In this document: positions 51,958 to 60,929 of the stretch, piece by piece
How the letters are laid out: every line of letters begins with the position of its first letter
Numbering within the stretch: the first letter of the stretch is position 1
Assembly: GCA_900102385.1 (NCBI GenBank)
Contig: FNBQ01000018.1
Coordinates: forward strand, 23,764-87,763
Direction of reading: 5' to 3'
DNA: 64,000 bases
From: Bacteroidales bacterium KHT7
GTDB lineage: Bacteria > Bacteroidota > Bacteroidia > Bacteroidales > Bacteroidaceae
Position numbers and translations under genes: made by a program
The notes under the pieces: generated by a model
What the model was told of the DNA's origin: nothing
Seen by the model: only the letters and a program-made list of their open reading frames with translations
Database searches by the model: none

Positions 51958-53448
51958 CTATATGGCTTTTGCGAGAAGTTGTGCAAGCTCCTCATTTGAC
52001 AACTTTGAGAGCTTTGACATCAGTTCGTCACGCTCGGCTGATTCTGTATTAAGAACAAGCAGTTTGGAGTTGTACTCCATCTGCATTTCAATTGGGTATG
52101 TGTCCAGATACACATTGGTCATGTCGTTTGAATTGCTGGAATGTCCCATGCTCTCATCAATGTAAGTCTTTTCCACACCAGCATTACGGAGGTTTGTGGC
52201 AAACGAATGACGGCACCAGGTTCCTGATGGGCGGATTGCTTTATCCCATCCAAGGATATCGTGACATATCTTGGTCACACGGTCTTTAACGTTAGAGTTT
52301 TCCTGTGCCGTTAGTTTCCTTCTTACTTTTTCACTTGTCTCCCCGTTGAATATCTGTGGGAATACATAACCTCCAAGGGTGGGAGGGGCTGCGATTTCAT
52401 CAAGTATAACTTGCAGCGGCTCAATGATAGGTATAACGACCTCGGAATTATTAGAACTCCTGTCTGCTGTCTTCTTGCGGTTGAAGAGGAATGCCCTTCT
52501 ACCCGTCTGGAAATAATAGTCGTTATACTGCAAACGTGCAGCATCAGCAAGATTAAAACCATTGCAAAGATACTGGGCAAGGAACAATCCGAGGGAATAA
52601 TGTGCTCTTTCAGCATAGCTTTTCTTCCATGTCTCAGGATAGTTCTTGTTGATAAACACATGGTATAGTTCCGTAAACTGTTCTCGTTTCAGATAGACTT
52701 TCTTCTTCACCTTGCCTCGCGGAATACTGACAAGATTTTTCTCCTTCTTATTCGAGAAGGGATAGGTCACATCCAACAAATATCCCTGACTGCGACAGAG
52801 ATTCCATATGGTGCGACAGGAGCGAAGGTAAAGTCCAACAGTTGCATCAGATATTTGTCCTTCGATGTTGCCGTCTTTACCTTTAATGCCATTAGACATA
52901 CAATCCTTCCATTTCTGTATTTCAGCCACACTGATATTAAACCCCTTGATGGTATCCTTCCCTAAGAACTTTTGGAAGGAGTTCAATGCACTGATGTAGC
53001 TGTCGCTTGTAGAATAACGCTTGCCGTTATCGTCGTTCTGAAGGTGATAGATGTATTCTTGCCAAATACCGATAAAAGACTTGTCTTCTTTGGCAACCTC
53101 GATATTGGAATTGCCTGTGGTGACAGCCACACGTACCATCTCATAAGTGAAAGGATTTCCCTTGCTGAGATTGACGAGCATTTCCTTGTATTTCGGAACG
53201 ATTTCCTCGCGCCACATCTTCTGCTCCTTGTAGTTTTCCGATGAACTCTTGGTAGCAGTACAGATGTCAGAGAATCGTTTCTCGGAATATGAACCTCCGA
53301 CTTGATGATAGAAGAACTTTCGGTCAACCGTGAATCGAATGGCCAGAGGATACTCACTCACATTCTTGCGATTGGTGCGAGTGTCAAGAACTAAAGAAGC
53401 GTTGCAATTACGCTCCTTAATGACCGGTAGAGATTTTGTTAATTTCAT
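51958..53448 (-). CDS. Tyrosine-family site-specific integrase
   Basis: 496 residues. N-terminal arm-binding and SAM-like core-binding domains (about 30-215) precede the catalytic domain (about 225-460). Catalytic features are an Arg helix ('FNLADAARLQYNDYYF'), RHSFATNLRNAG with Arg-His, GHSS His, and the nucleophile Tyr in 'MTNVYLDTYP'. The usual His of HxxR is replaced (TWCR), as seen in several Bacteroidota integrases. It should drive recombination at the tRNA attachment site. It is transcribed behind a 360-base leader containing a strong terminator hairpin. Confidence 0.93.
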   Translation of the reverse strand: MKLTKSLPVIKERNCNASLVLDTRTNRKNVSEYPLAIRFTVDRKFFYHQVGGSYSEKRFSDICTATKSSSENYKEQKMWREEIVPKYKEMLVNLSKGNPFTYEMVRVAVTTGNSNIEVAKEDKSFIGIWQEYIYHLQNDDNGKRYSTSDSYISALNSFQKFLGKDTIKGFNISVAEIQKWKDCMSNGIKGKDGNIEGQISDATVGLYLRSCRTIWNLCRSQGYLLDVTYPFSNKKEKNLVSIPRGKVKKKVYLKREQFTELYHVFINKNYPETWKKSYAERAHYSLGLFLAQYLCNGFNLADAARLQYNDYYFQTGRRAFLFNRKKTADRSSNNSEVVIPIIEPLQVILDEIAAPPTLGGYVFPQIFNGETSEKVRRKLTAQENSNVKDRVTKICHDILGWDKAIRPSGTWCRHSFATNLRNAGVEKTYIDESMGHSSNSNDMTNVYLDTYPIEMQMEYNSKLLVLNTESAERDELMSKLSKLSNEELAQLLAKAI

Positions 53449-53520
53449 GCCTGAAATGTTTTTAATGAATTAAACATGTTTGTTCTCACGCATGCAACCA
53501 TTTCAGTACACATATATATA

Positions 53521-53803
53521 CAAAAACAGCTGCGTTTGACCATTGCCGAAGCAATAATCAAATGCAGCTGTGCAATCTTGGCATCTTCTGTCGCTGTATG
53601 ATAACCGGGCTTATGCTAATCGGTCCCAATCCCTGAAGCGCCTCTTGTGTGGAGTTGAATGAAGTATCTTCCGACTAATACTCCCTCCGCACGATGATCC
53701 ATCGGAATGGATTTTTACCAGTCCACGTTCTGGTGAGCATACTCACTTTCCTGTCAGAAACAAGAAGAGCAACATTTCGTTCATGGTTCGCTCAAATGCT
53801 AAT
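53521..53803 (-). ncRNA. Integrase leader RNA ending in an intrinsic terminator
   Basis: From the -7 box at 53810-53817 transcription runs leftward. After about 280 nt it meets a long hairpin: CAGCTGCGTTTGA (53527-53539) with 53558-53570, plus an inner GCAAT/ATTGC stem and CGAA loop, followed by TTTTTG on the minus strand. No convincing ORF lies in this RNA, and a second segment of about 80 bases leads to the integrase ATG. It is either a regulated leader (attenuator) of the integrase or a stand-alone small RNA. Confidence 0.55.
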
Positions 53804-53809
53804 GCGTTG

Positions 53810-53817
53810 CAAAGGTA
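53810..53817 (-). promoter_or_regulatory. -7 box for the integrase leader RNA
   Basis: TACCTTTG followed by C on the minus strand, 362 bases before the integrase ATG. Confidence 0.65.
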
Positions 53818-53909
53818 CAACATTTTCCCTAATGGAACGTAATAGTCTGGCAGAAAATAGAGTATCTTTGAGCATCTTTAACTATCATACTTGGATAGAG
53901 TATGATTTT

Positions 53910-55259
53910 CTACAATAAGGGTGTCATGTAAAGAGGAAGATAGGTGACATCACCCTCTACCTTAAAGTCGGCTGCATGCAAAATAGTAGGAGAGGTCATA
54001 TATTCTCCAAACTTCTTCATGCACTTCGTAAGGGAAGACAACGTGTAGTTCTTGCCACTCTTGACTTCTATCGGACGGATATTATGACGGCTGGTCACTT
54101 TGTCCTTCTGGAGCAGGAAGTCTATTTCCATACGTTCTTCAGCTTCCTCTGATGACTTACTATAGAAAAAGAGTTTGTTACCGCTGGCTGTCAACATTTG
54201 AGCCACGATATTCTCAATGAGCATCCCCTCGTTTACCTCCAGTTTACCAAAAAGCAGTTTCTGGTAAATCTCAGACGAGACAATGCCCTTTTCATCGAAG
54301 GCATGACTGATCAACAAGCCTGTATCGTTCATATAGCACTTCAATGTCGTGCGGTCTTCGTTCATCTTTAGTCCGATGTTCGGCTCTGTTGAATTATAGC
54401 AGATGTTGACAACTCTTGCATCCTTCAGCCAGAAGAAAGCATCGTCCCAATCACGATATTTCGCACCTGGCTTTAGGGCAGACAGGCGGAATTTCTTTTC
54501 GTGCTTGGATAACTGAGGAGGTATCTGATCAAAGATTGAAACCACCTTGTCGTCTATCTCGCCAGCATAATTAAAGATGTCGTTACGATAGATGGTCAGC
54601 ACATCGCGTTTGGCAGCATCTACAGCATCAAAGTCCTTTGTCTCAACATACTTTTTGACGGCTTGCGGCATTCCTCCTACTATCATATAGAGGCGGAAAG
54701 CATCCATAGCCTGACGATGGAAAGCCTGTCCCATCGGTTTCTTCTCTGCGTACATCTTTCGTATCAAGTCCATCAGCATGTCGTTACCTGTAGCCCAAAG
54801 GAACTCTTCAAAGTCCATAGGGTACATCTGTATAGGACGTTCTTCCGAAGGGAGTACGATTCCTTGCGTATTTTTCTTGATGCTTACCAAGGATCCTGTC
54901 TCAATATAGTCATACCTCCTGTCGGCCACCAGAAACTTGATAGCAGCTCTTGCTCTGGGACATAACTGAACCTCATCAAAAATGATAAGTGACTTGCGTT
55001 CATGGAGTCTCACTTTGTAGTGCTGACTCAGATAGAGGAAAAGCGTGTCAAGGTCTTCCAGATAAAGGTCAAACCAGTCTCTGACCATCTGGGGAGCCTT
55101 GTTGAAATCGATGAGGATATATGACTCATACTCATTCTTGGCGAACTCCTCTACGATATAGCTCTTTCCGATGCGTCGCGCTCCCTCTACGAGTAGTGCC
55201 ACTTCACCATTCCTTTTCTCCTTCCAATCAAGGAGTTGCTGATATATTTTACGCTTCAT
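53910..55259 (-). CDS. AAA-type ATPase with DUF4143 domain
   Basis: 449 residues. Walker A 'LVEGARRIGKSYIVEEF' (about 23-39, GARRIGKS), Walker B 'SLIIFDEVQLCPRA' (about 90-103), sensor 'YIETGSLVSI', and a C-terminal DUF4143 nuclease-like region with 'RPIEVKSGKNYTLSSL' (about 395-410). The family is widespread in Bacteroidota and often patchily distributed. Its function is unsettled; roles in stress or defence have been proposed. Its promoter carries three exactly spaced repeats. It is the rightmost gene of the element. Confidence 0.88.
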   Translation of the reverse strand: MKRKIYQQLLDWKEKRNGEVALLVEGARRIGKSYIVEEFAKNEYESYILIDFNKAPQMVRDWFDLYLEDLDTLFLYLSQHYKVRLHERKSLIIFDEVQLCPRARAAIKFLVADRRYDYIETGSLVSIKKNTQGIVLPSEERPIQMYPMDFEEFLWATGNDMLMDLIRKMYAEKKPMGQAFHRQAMDAFRLYMIVGGMPQAVKKYVETKDFDAVDAAKRDVLTIYRNDIFNYAGEIDDKVVSIFDQIPPQLSKHEKKFRLSALKPGAKYRDWDDAFFWLKDARVVNICYNSTEPNIGLKMNEDRTTLKCYMNDTGLLISHAFDEKGIVSSEIYQKLLFGKLEVNEGMLIENIVAQMLTASGNKLFFYSKSSEEAEERMEIDFLLQKDKVTSRHNIRPIEVKSGKNYTLSSLTKCMKKFGEYMTSPTILHAADFKVEGDVTYLPLYMTPLL

Positions 55260-55271
55260 AACAATGCGTTT

Positions 55272-55356
55272 TACACCTTTTTGAGATTTTCATCTGTTAC
55301 ATTTTGTACCTTTTTGAGGTTTTTTGTGATACAAAGATACACCTTTTTGAGATTTT
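55272..55356 (-). promoter_or_regulatory. Three phased operator repeats around the ATPase promoter
   Basis: A 19-bp unit, TACACCTTTTTGAGATTTT on the plus strand, occurs at 55272-55290, 55305-55323 (two changes) and 55338-55356, spaced exactly 33 bp each. The minus-strand -7 box TATCTTTG (55339-55332) overlaps the distal copy. The other two lie in the transcribed leader before the ATG at 55259. Equal spacing of about three helical turns points to cooperative repressor binding, perhaps by the ATPase itself. Confidence 0.75.
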
Positions 55357-55550
55357 CTGCAAGTTTTTTGTTGAAAAACTATAAAAAAGGACTATTTTTC
55401 GGTCGATTTTATGCGTAATTTGGTTGTTTGGCGTTCTTTCGCTTGGTCATTTGGCATATTTGTATTCGGTCATTTGTGGCGATTTCATTCGGTTATTTGT
55501 GACCTCCAGATTATAGTCTGTTGCTTGAAACCGCCTATTATGTCCCAAAT

Positions 55551-55577
55551 TCTGCGTAAACAATGCGTAAACATTTT
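55551..55577 (+). repeat. 27-bp direct repeat at right end (integrase-arm candidate)
   Basis: Identical to 30832-30858 in the same orientation (starts TCTGCGTAAACAATGCG). It lies 111 bases before attR. The stretch 55410-55500 to its left has another direct repeat, TTCGGTCATTTGTG/TTCGGTTATTTGTG, and no gene. Confidence 0.75.
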
Positions 55578-55688
55578 GTTTCAGTTAGGTGTGTTTTTTG
55601 ATATTCATAGAAAATCACATTTTCGTAAAACATTGATATTCAGTACACTTTCAAAACAACGATATATCATAGAATATCACTTTAAGAT

Positions 55689-55733
55689 ACTCATAATCTG
55701 GAGGTCCTTGGTTCAAGCCCAAGCTGGTCCACA
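55689..55733. repeat. Right attachment site (attR)
   Basis: Second copy of the 45-bp repeat, starting ACTCATAATCTGGAGG. It carries only the 3' part of the tRNA (from the anticodon loop), so it is not a functional tRNA gene. Confidence 0.93.
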
Positions 55734-55735
55734 TT

Positions 55736-55800
55736 AAAAATCAGCAACTTAGAAGAAATTCAAGTTGCTGATTTTTCGTTTTGCGAAAACAATGCGAAAA
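55736..55800 (+). repeat. Terminator plus TGCGAAAACA tandem, like a second left end
   Basis: An imperfect hairpin (AAAAATCAGCAACTT with AAGTTGCTGATTTTT, 55736-55776) follows attR. It is followed at once by TTGCGAAAACAATGCGAAAA (55781-55800), and another CTGCGAAAACAAATG lies at 55853-55867. At the other side of the element the order is the same: att, terminator, tandem GCGTAAACA. The similarity suggests the left end of another element using this site. Confidence 0.55.
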
Positions 55801-55891
55801 CAATCGGTTTGAGTTCGACCCCATTTTAAGCAAGTTTCCGCAATCTTGTGCGACTGCGAAAACAAATGTCGAGTTAATATTTTTCCATTTC

Positions 55892-56212
55892 CTACAGACC
55901 ATTATTCAACTGGAAATACTCTTTTGCTAAGTCAATGGCATCTAAACGGAGTTTTTCGTCCTCTTCCTTCAAGATGGCATAGACGCCATCAGCTAGCCAT
56001 AGTTTCATCAGTTCCCTCTCGTCAACCTTATACAGCTCTGCTAACTTGGGAACTTGGTCACGTCTTACACGCCTTGCTCCCAATTCCATCTTGCTATACA
56101 TAGGCATGTCCGTCTCCAGCAACTCTGCCAACTGCCGTTGTTTCAATCCATGTTCCAGTCTCATGGCCTTTATCTTCGGGCCAAACATACTATATATTCT
56201 TTTATCCCTCAT
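55892..56212 (-). CDS. XRE-family transcriptional regulator
   Basis: 106 residues. An N-terminal Cro/C1-type HTH ('IKAMRLEHGLKQRQLAELLETDMPMYSKMELGARRVRRDQ' in parts, about 14-52) precedes a helical tail rich in Asp/Glu/Lys. It lies at the downstream end of the restriction locus and could act as its controller protein. Such regulators with this tail are common beside Bacteroidota restriction and toxin loci. Confidence 0.85.
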   Translation of the reverse strand: MRDKRIYSMFGPKIKAMRLEHGLKQRQLAELLETDMPMYSKMELGARRVRRDQVPKLAELYKVDERELMKLWLADGVYAILKEEDEKLRLDAIDLAKEYFQLNNGL

Positions 56213-56384
56213 ATCTTTGTATCGTTGTTAGTCATCAATTGGGCTCAAATACTGGACTTGTCTCAAGTTTGTCCTGTACTTGCAGGCTCATTCAATCGAG
56301 AATGCCTCTTCCATTCCTCCGTAGCCCGTGCATATGTGCGAGTACCTACATCCAATCCACCAATTGTAAACATATGGTTGTTTG

Positions 56385-56474
56385 TTAAATATAGGCTTTC
56401 TCCTTCTTATCTGGTTCTCTATGACGGATATACTCGTCAAAATCTTCTATGTTAAACTTACGTTCATTGCACAT
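56385..56474 (-). pseudogene. Truncated antitoxin-like ORF (VbhA/Fic-associated pattern)
   Basis: 29 codons, MCNERKFNIEDFDEYIRHRE then PDKKEKAYI, then a stop. The EDFDEYIRHREPDKKEKA segment resembles the N-terminus of VbhA-type antitoxins that partner Fic toxins ('IRxGEPDKxEKAxIW'); this comes from memory of the family. Downstream frames do not continue it. A further short open stretch (MFTIGGLDVGTRTYARATEE) lies at 56267-56375 on the same strand without a recognised family. Confidence 0.35.
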
Positions 56475-56502
56475 ATTAACGTTTTTTATATTGAGAAAAC
56501 TT

Positions 56503-57190
56503 CTATTCCAATTGCTTTCTATACACTGAATCTAAAGTTTGTCCATCCTTATCTTTCCATACAAGCCAACCGTTATTGCTACTGCCAATACAGAAGTCGG
56601 CAGCTGTACTTGCACTGGAGAATGTTTTGTCGGATTCCAATAATAAATTGTCTCCATTTGCAGATGTATATTCCGAAAGTAGTTTCTCACGTTTCTCTTT
56701 CCATGTAAACGATGGAACAGACGATTTGGCGATAATGCTACCCTTTAAAACAGTAAATCCGTTGGCATCATAGAAGCCTCTAGCATCACAGCCACGCCCC
56801 TTTGTATAAAACAGATGTTCCTCCTTTGGCTTTGCTACATCAAAGATATTGCAACCAATAAAGCTCCAAGTATTGCACATCAGCCTTTGTCATAGCTGCA
56901 TCTTTTGAGATAAACAGCAATGCCTTTTGCCAAAACGCTTTCTTACTATCGTGGTCTTTCACCCTCTCACGGAAATTCTCCGTCTCACCAATGTAAGCCT
57001 TTGGTTTTGTTGCCTCATCCTCACCCAATAAGATATAAAACGCTGGTGTCTGCAACTCCTGTCGCTCGTTCAGAATAGAGAGATTAGAACGAGGAATTAC
57101 ATACATCTGGCAAATCTTATTGCTGATGAACACATACTGAGTACCTTTCGGATCTCCGTCTATTAGATATGTTGTTACCGTCTTACCCAT
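56503..57190 (-). pseudogene. Broken GIY-YIG nuclease with DUF4357 domain
   Basis: Two overlapping frames on one strand. 56840-57190 encodes the GIY-YIG part ('FYILLGEDEATKPKAYIGETENFRERVKDHDSKKAFWQKAL' in parts; GIY-YIG reads FYIL...AYIGET), ending at ADVQYLELYWLQYL. 56503-56880 encodes the DUF4357 part ('LFYTKGRGCDARGFYDANGFTVLKGSIIA' in part). In intact relatives a linker of some tens of residues joins ADVxYLE to the GCNIFD region. Here the linker is missing and the frame has shifted, so one deletion probably split the gene. It lies downstream of the YgjP-type gene. Confidence 0.72.
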
Positions 57191-57217
57191 ATAGTTCTAT
57201 TGTAATCTATTATATCT

Positions 57218-57874
57218 TTACAAACTATTACCATATTTCTCCAACCACGCTTGTGCTTGCTTATATTCCGGACAATGGGAATTGAGCAGAGTTTCAAACT
57301 TCAATGTATGCTTCATTATCAGCGTATGACAGAGCTCATGAATAATCACGTAATCTATCACAAACTCTGGCGCCTTGATGATACGCCAATTGATAGATAT
57401 GTTCTTATCTGAAGAGCAATTACCCCATTTCTTCTTCTGACTACGTATAAATAGCCTGTTGAATGGAAGTAACAATTTTTCAGATAGTTCATGCACCCTT
57501 GGACGTATATATATACCTGCTACGTATTTCAGCCACTTCTCCTGAGTTGGGATGTTAAGTAAATCCCTTCTCGCCTGTATTGTTTTACTCTCATCATTTA
57601 CCACCACTTTATTCTTGTATTGTGATGAATAGTAATAGGCATATCGATTACCAAACAAGAGAAGTTCGTTTCGTTTTAGCAATATTTTTCCCTTCTGCTG
57701 AAAGAAGCGCTGCTTAGAAGCTATCCACTCGGATTTCATCTCTAACACTTTAGATACCTCTTCTTCGGTAAAGCTGTTAGGGACAAACAAATGCACAGAG
57801 CCATCTTCATTAACTCGAAGACGGGCATGCTTCACGTTGCGGTGTTCTACTATATAATTGGCTGGTAGTATCAT
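57218..57874 (-). CDS. YgjP-like (SprT/M48-type) metallopeptidase domain protein
   Basis: 218 residues. The zinc motif HELCHTLIMKH (HExxH, about 178-188), preceded by 'FVIDYVIIHE', and 'KKWGNCSSDKNISINWRI' (about 148-165) are characteristic of the DUF45/YgjP family. Members are frequently encoded next to type I restriction genes, though their task there is not established. Its start codon overlaps the hsdR stop (both at 57874), so it is translationally coupled. Confidence 0.9.
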   Translation of the reverse strand: MILPANYIVEHRNVKHARLRVNEDGSVHLFVPNSFTEEEVSKVLEMKSEWIASKQRFFQQKGKILLKRNELLLFGNRYAYYYSSQYKNKVVVNDESKTIQARRDLLNIPTQEKWLKYVAGIYIRPRVHELSEKLLLPFNRLFIRSQKKKWGNCSSDKNISINWRIIKAPEFVIDYVIIHELCHTLIMKHTLKFETLLNSHCPEYKQAQAWLEKYGNSL

Positions 57875-60800
57875 TAGTTCAAACTAAAGTTATCTAAGAT
57901 AGAGTTCATCAACTTTTCACCAAGTTCACCTTCAACGTCCAAATTCAGCGCTTCGTATTTCTCGTTTGCGGCTAATAATTCAACCTCAAATCTCATACGA
58001 TTATACTCTGGCGTCACCTCTTGCCATCCAATATAAATCTTTGCTTGGATTCTCTCCGTCAGTTTCTCTGCAAAATCCCTAACTAATTCTTCGCTGAAGT
58101 TCTCTATATGATTCTTGATTGTTTGATATATTTCGAAGGTACCTTTGTTGTCAAACCCCATTTTTCTAGGCATTTCAATAGCCTCGTCCACCTCTGTATA
58201 GAGTTCACTCAACTGTTTTAGGATTCCTTCAATTTCAGTTGCATTAGCATTTTTCTGTCGAATCAAAGCATCCAGCCGTTCTTGGAATTCAATGTAAATA
58301 GCACTGCTATTCTGATTCGTTCGAATCATTGTTTCAATGTCACGAATAATCTTCTCAGCCTTGTCACTGGGTGACAACTTCGTTTCCTGCAATTTCGTCA
58401 GATAGTCTGCATCAATAGCTATTTCCGGCATGTGCCCCCTAAAGTCGAGCAACATGGTACTCTCTTTCAGAAGTTTCCTTGTCTGAACAGCATAGAATTC
58501 TGCGTCAAAGGCAATACGGCGGAACTCCTCCATATAGAGCTCATAGATAGTAACCAACCACTGATACCTTGTGCGATAAGGGCGAAGCCCTGGGTTTGGG
58601 CTGATGGCTTCCCATAGTTGTACGACACGATGGAATTCGTTTTCAAACTGCCCATGGTCTATCTCGCTCAGTTTTCTGATAATAGCAATCTGACACTCGT
58701 AAGTATCTTCCAACTTGATTTCTTCAAAATGCTTAAAGGCAGTATCAAGCACTTTTGGGAATTCCTTCAGCAAGGAATCCACATCTTCAAACTCACCTAT
58801 GTCCTGAGGATCATAGTTCAGCGCTTCCTTATAATTTTGGAACACGCCTACATAATCGACTATCCGTCCAAATTCTTTTGTGAGTTTTATCTCTCCCTCA
58901 CCATAATCGTACGGACGGTTTGTCCTTGCCACAGCTTGGAGCAGGTTGTGGTCACGCAACGGACTGTCTAAATACATAGTCTGTTCAATAGGCGCATCAA
59001 AGCCGGTCAATAGCATATTGCAGACGATGAATAACTTCAGATTATTACCCTTTGCTTGCTCCTCTGGTGTGATGCGCTTCTTAAATTTCTCAATCAACTG
59101 CTTTCGTTCTTTATCTGTCAGATAGAACGGTGAGAACAAATCATAACGCTCTCCTGTTTCATACTGGCCTGTAGAGAAGATAATCTGCAACTCTGACTTG
59201 TCGAAGTATTTCAGCAGTTCATTATAGTATAGCACACAGGCCTCCTTGTCAATGGCTACCACTTGTGCCTTGAATCCTTGCGGTTCCAAACGTTCCTTAA
59301 AATCTTTAGCAATATCTGCAGCCAATACCGATATGCGTTCATGCTTCTTCATCAGTGTTTTCCATGGCTGTACTTTCTGCTCAACTTGTCTCTTTTGATC
59401 TTCTTCCAAGTCAGCCGTAATTTCCTCGTAGCCTTTCTTCAGGTTCTCTTTATCAAGGAACCACTGTGAGGGGCCAAGTGTATATTTGATGGGCTTGGTG
59501 GCTCCATCGTTGATGGCGTCAATAACGCTGTACTTATCCAAATAGAACTCAATCTTGCCATTCTCTCCCTTGATGCCAAACTCCCTATGCGTTTTAGGAA
59601 TAGGGGTACCCGTAAAGGCGAAACGCCTGGCATTAGGCAGCACGGCTCTCAGTTCCATTTGATAGTCACCATACTCCGTACGATGAGCCTCATCAATCAG
59701 CACAATAACATTATCGCGCTCATCAGCAATATTCCCCAACTCATTAAACTTCTGAATAGTCGTAATATAAACACCCGCAGGTTTATCCTTGATGATGGAT
59801 TTCAAATCACCCACACTCATCACCTGACGTGCATTCGGAAATACACAGTCTAAGAAAGTATCACCTATCTGGTCTTTCAGATCCTTGCGGTCAACAACCA
59901 GATAGATGGTAGGATCATTCAATTCCTCTGCCCTGCGAAGTTTATAGGCAGTATAAAGCATTGTCAATGACTTACCAGAACCTTGCGTATGCCATATAAC
60001 GCCCTGTCTCTTATCCGAATGAGTAACACGTTCCACTATCTTATTTGCAGCCCTTAACTGCTGATAACGTGCCACTTTCTTGATAATCTTCCCCTCATCA
60101 CGTTCGAACACGATGAAATACTGCAAGATGTCCAACACCCGTTCAGGCTGTAGTAATCCGATAATACCAAACTTCATCTGCTCCAACAGATTACCATTCG
60201 GCAATCGTTCTACATCGAAATGCATCAATCCGTCTTCTTCGTCCTTGTATGTCGTGCACAGATCATTCTTTGGGTCAAGAATCGGATTAGGAAATTTGTT
60301 GGCAATCACAGAGTCCTTCCATTCGTTAAAGTACGAGGCTGAGACTCCTGGGATGCCATATTTACACAGACGTCCATTGCAGGCTACACCAAACAGATGT
60401 GCCATAAAGAGTTTGTCACCCCTACGGTCGTATGTCTGGAACTGACGTACACCTTCAAGCCAGTTTGTTCCTCGTCTGGCACATTGTTTCGCCTCTATGG
60501 GTATCAATGGAATACCATTCACTAACAAGCAAATATCTACACGAACCTGTTGAACGGAATACTGATTGGTAACGATAAAACTGTTCTGCCAAATATCCTC
60601 AAAGTCAATGAAGCGAATGGTCTTGTCCTCTTTGTCTATAGTCATCGTAACGCCATCCACCAATTGATTCAGGAAATTTTCATTTCCCTCTATCGGACTT
60701 TGATTTCGGAGATTATTGAGTAGAACTTCTACCGCCGACGTTGCAGCCTGCTTCTTGATAGAGTTAAGTTCCACCACTTTCTCCACCAAGATAGGCTCTA

Positions 60801-60927
60801 TCACCGCATTCATTTGCAAGCGGTTATAAGGCTTTAACTCCTCGACAGTCTTCGGCATCCATCCCATCTTAGAGAGCCATTCTGTCACCTTCGCCTCAAC
60901 AGGCTTTTGTTCGTGTAGTTTGCTCAT
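57874..60927 (-). CDS. hsdR: Type I restriction enzyme subunit R (HsdR)
   Basis: 1017 residues. The N-terminal endonuclease domain contains 'VNGIPLIPIEAKQCARRGTN' (about 130-150, ExK catalytic pair). The SF2 translocase motor has Walker A 'VIWHTQGSGKSLTMLYTA' (about 312-330), DEAHR (about 416) and 'RFAFTGTPIPKT' (about 440). The second RecA lobe contains 'LFIVCNMLLTGFDAP' and 'DHNLLQAVARTNRPY'. The C-terminal helical region is for HsdM/HsdS docking. Full length for the family. Downstream of the DUF4435/ATPase pair in the same operon. No hsdM is visible in the window. Confidence 0.95.
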   Translation of the reverse strand: MSKLHEQKPVEAKVTEWLSKMGWMPKTVEELKPYNRLQMNAVIEPILVEKVVELNSIKKQAATSAVEVLLNNLRNQSPIEGNENFLNQLVDGVTMTIDKEDKTIRFIDFEDIWQNSFIVTNQYSVQQVRVDICLLVNGIPLIPIEAKQCARRGTNWLEGVRQFQTYDRRGDKLFMAHLFGVACNGRLCKYGIPGVSASYFNEWKDSVIANKFPNPILDPKNDLCTTYKDEEDGLMHFDVERLPNGNLLEQMKFGIIGLLQPERVLDILQYFIVFERDEGKIIKKVARYQQLRAANKIVERVTHSDKRQGVIWHTQGSGKSLTMLYTAYKLRRAEELNDPTIYLVVDRKDLKDQIGDTFLDCVFPNARQVMSVGDLKSIIKDKPAGVYITTIQKFNELGNIADERDNVIVLIDEAHRTEYGDYQMELRAVLPNARRFAFTGTPIPKTHREFGIKGENGKIEFYLDKYSVIDAINDGATKPIKYTLGPSQWFLDKENLKKGYEEITADLEEDQKRQVEQKVQPWKTLMKKHERISVLAADIAKDFKERLEPQGFKAQVVAIDKEACVLYYNELLKYFDKSELQIIFSTGQYETGERYDLFSPFYLTDKERKQLIEKFKKRITPEEQAKGNNLKLFIVCNMLLTGFDAPIEQTMYLDSPLRDHNLLQAVARTNRPYDYGEGEIKLTKEFGRIVDYVGVFQNYKEALNYDPQDIGEFEDVDSLLKEFPKVLDTAFKHFEEIKLEDTYECQIAIIRKLSEIDHGQFENEFHRVVQLWEAISPNPGLRPYRTRYQWLVTIYELYMEEFRRIAFDAEFYAVQTRKLLKESTMLLDFRGHMPEIAIDADYLTKLQETKLSPSDKAEKIIRDIETMIRTNQNSSAIYIEFQERLDALIRQKNANATEIEGILKQLSELYTEVDEAIEMPRKMGFDNKGTFEIYQTIKNHIENFSEELVRDFAEKLTERIQAKIYIGWQEVTPEYNRMRFEVELLAANEKYEALNLDVEGELGEKLMNSILDNFSLN

Positions 60928-60929
60928 AA

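Larger units (their letters stand above)
30740..55733. mobile_element. Integrative mobilizable element in tRNA(CAT)
   Basis: About 25.0 kb bounded by a perfect 45-bp direct repeat of the tRNA 3' end (30740-30784 and 55689-55733). It encodes a tyrosine integrase, relaxase and accessory mobilization proteins, a DnaC-like ATPase and DUF3853, but no conjugation pilus, coupling ATPase or Tra genes. It should therefore need a helper element to transfer. Cargo occupies 31.0-46.2 kb, the mobility module 46.2-53.9 kb. Cargo base composition is mosaic: the 1206-residue gene is AT-rich while the neighbouring surface-protein gene is GC-richer. Confidence 0.92.

Noticed and set aside
53694..53918. 74-aa plus-strand ORF between integrase and ATPase
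   Set aside because: Poor composition, no ribosome-binding site, and it overlaps the ATPase 3' end and the integrase leader promoter.
30740..55733. Prophage
   Set aside because: Endolysin-like muramidase present, but no capsid, portal, terminase or tail genes; mobilization genes point to a mobilizable element.
56212..56219. Plus-strand TATCTTTG box
   Set aside because: Matches the -7 consensus but no gene follows on the plus strand, and it sits at the start of the minus-strand XRE gene; probably chance.
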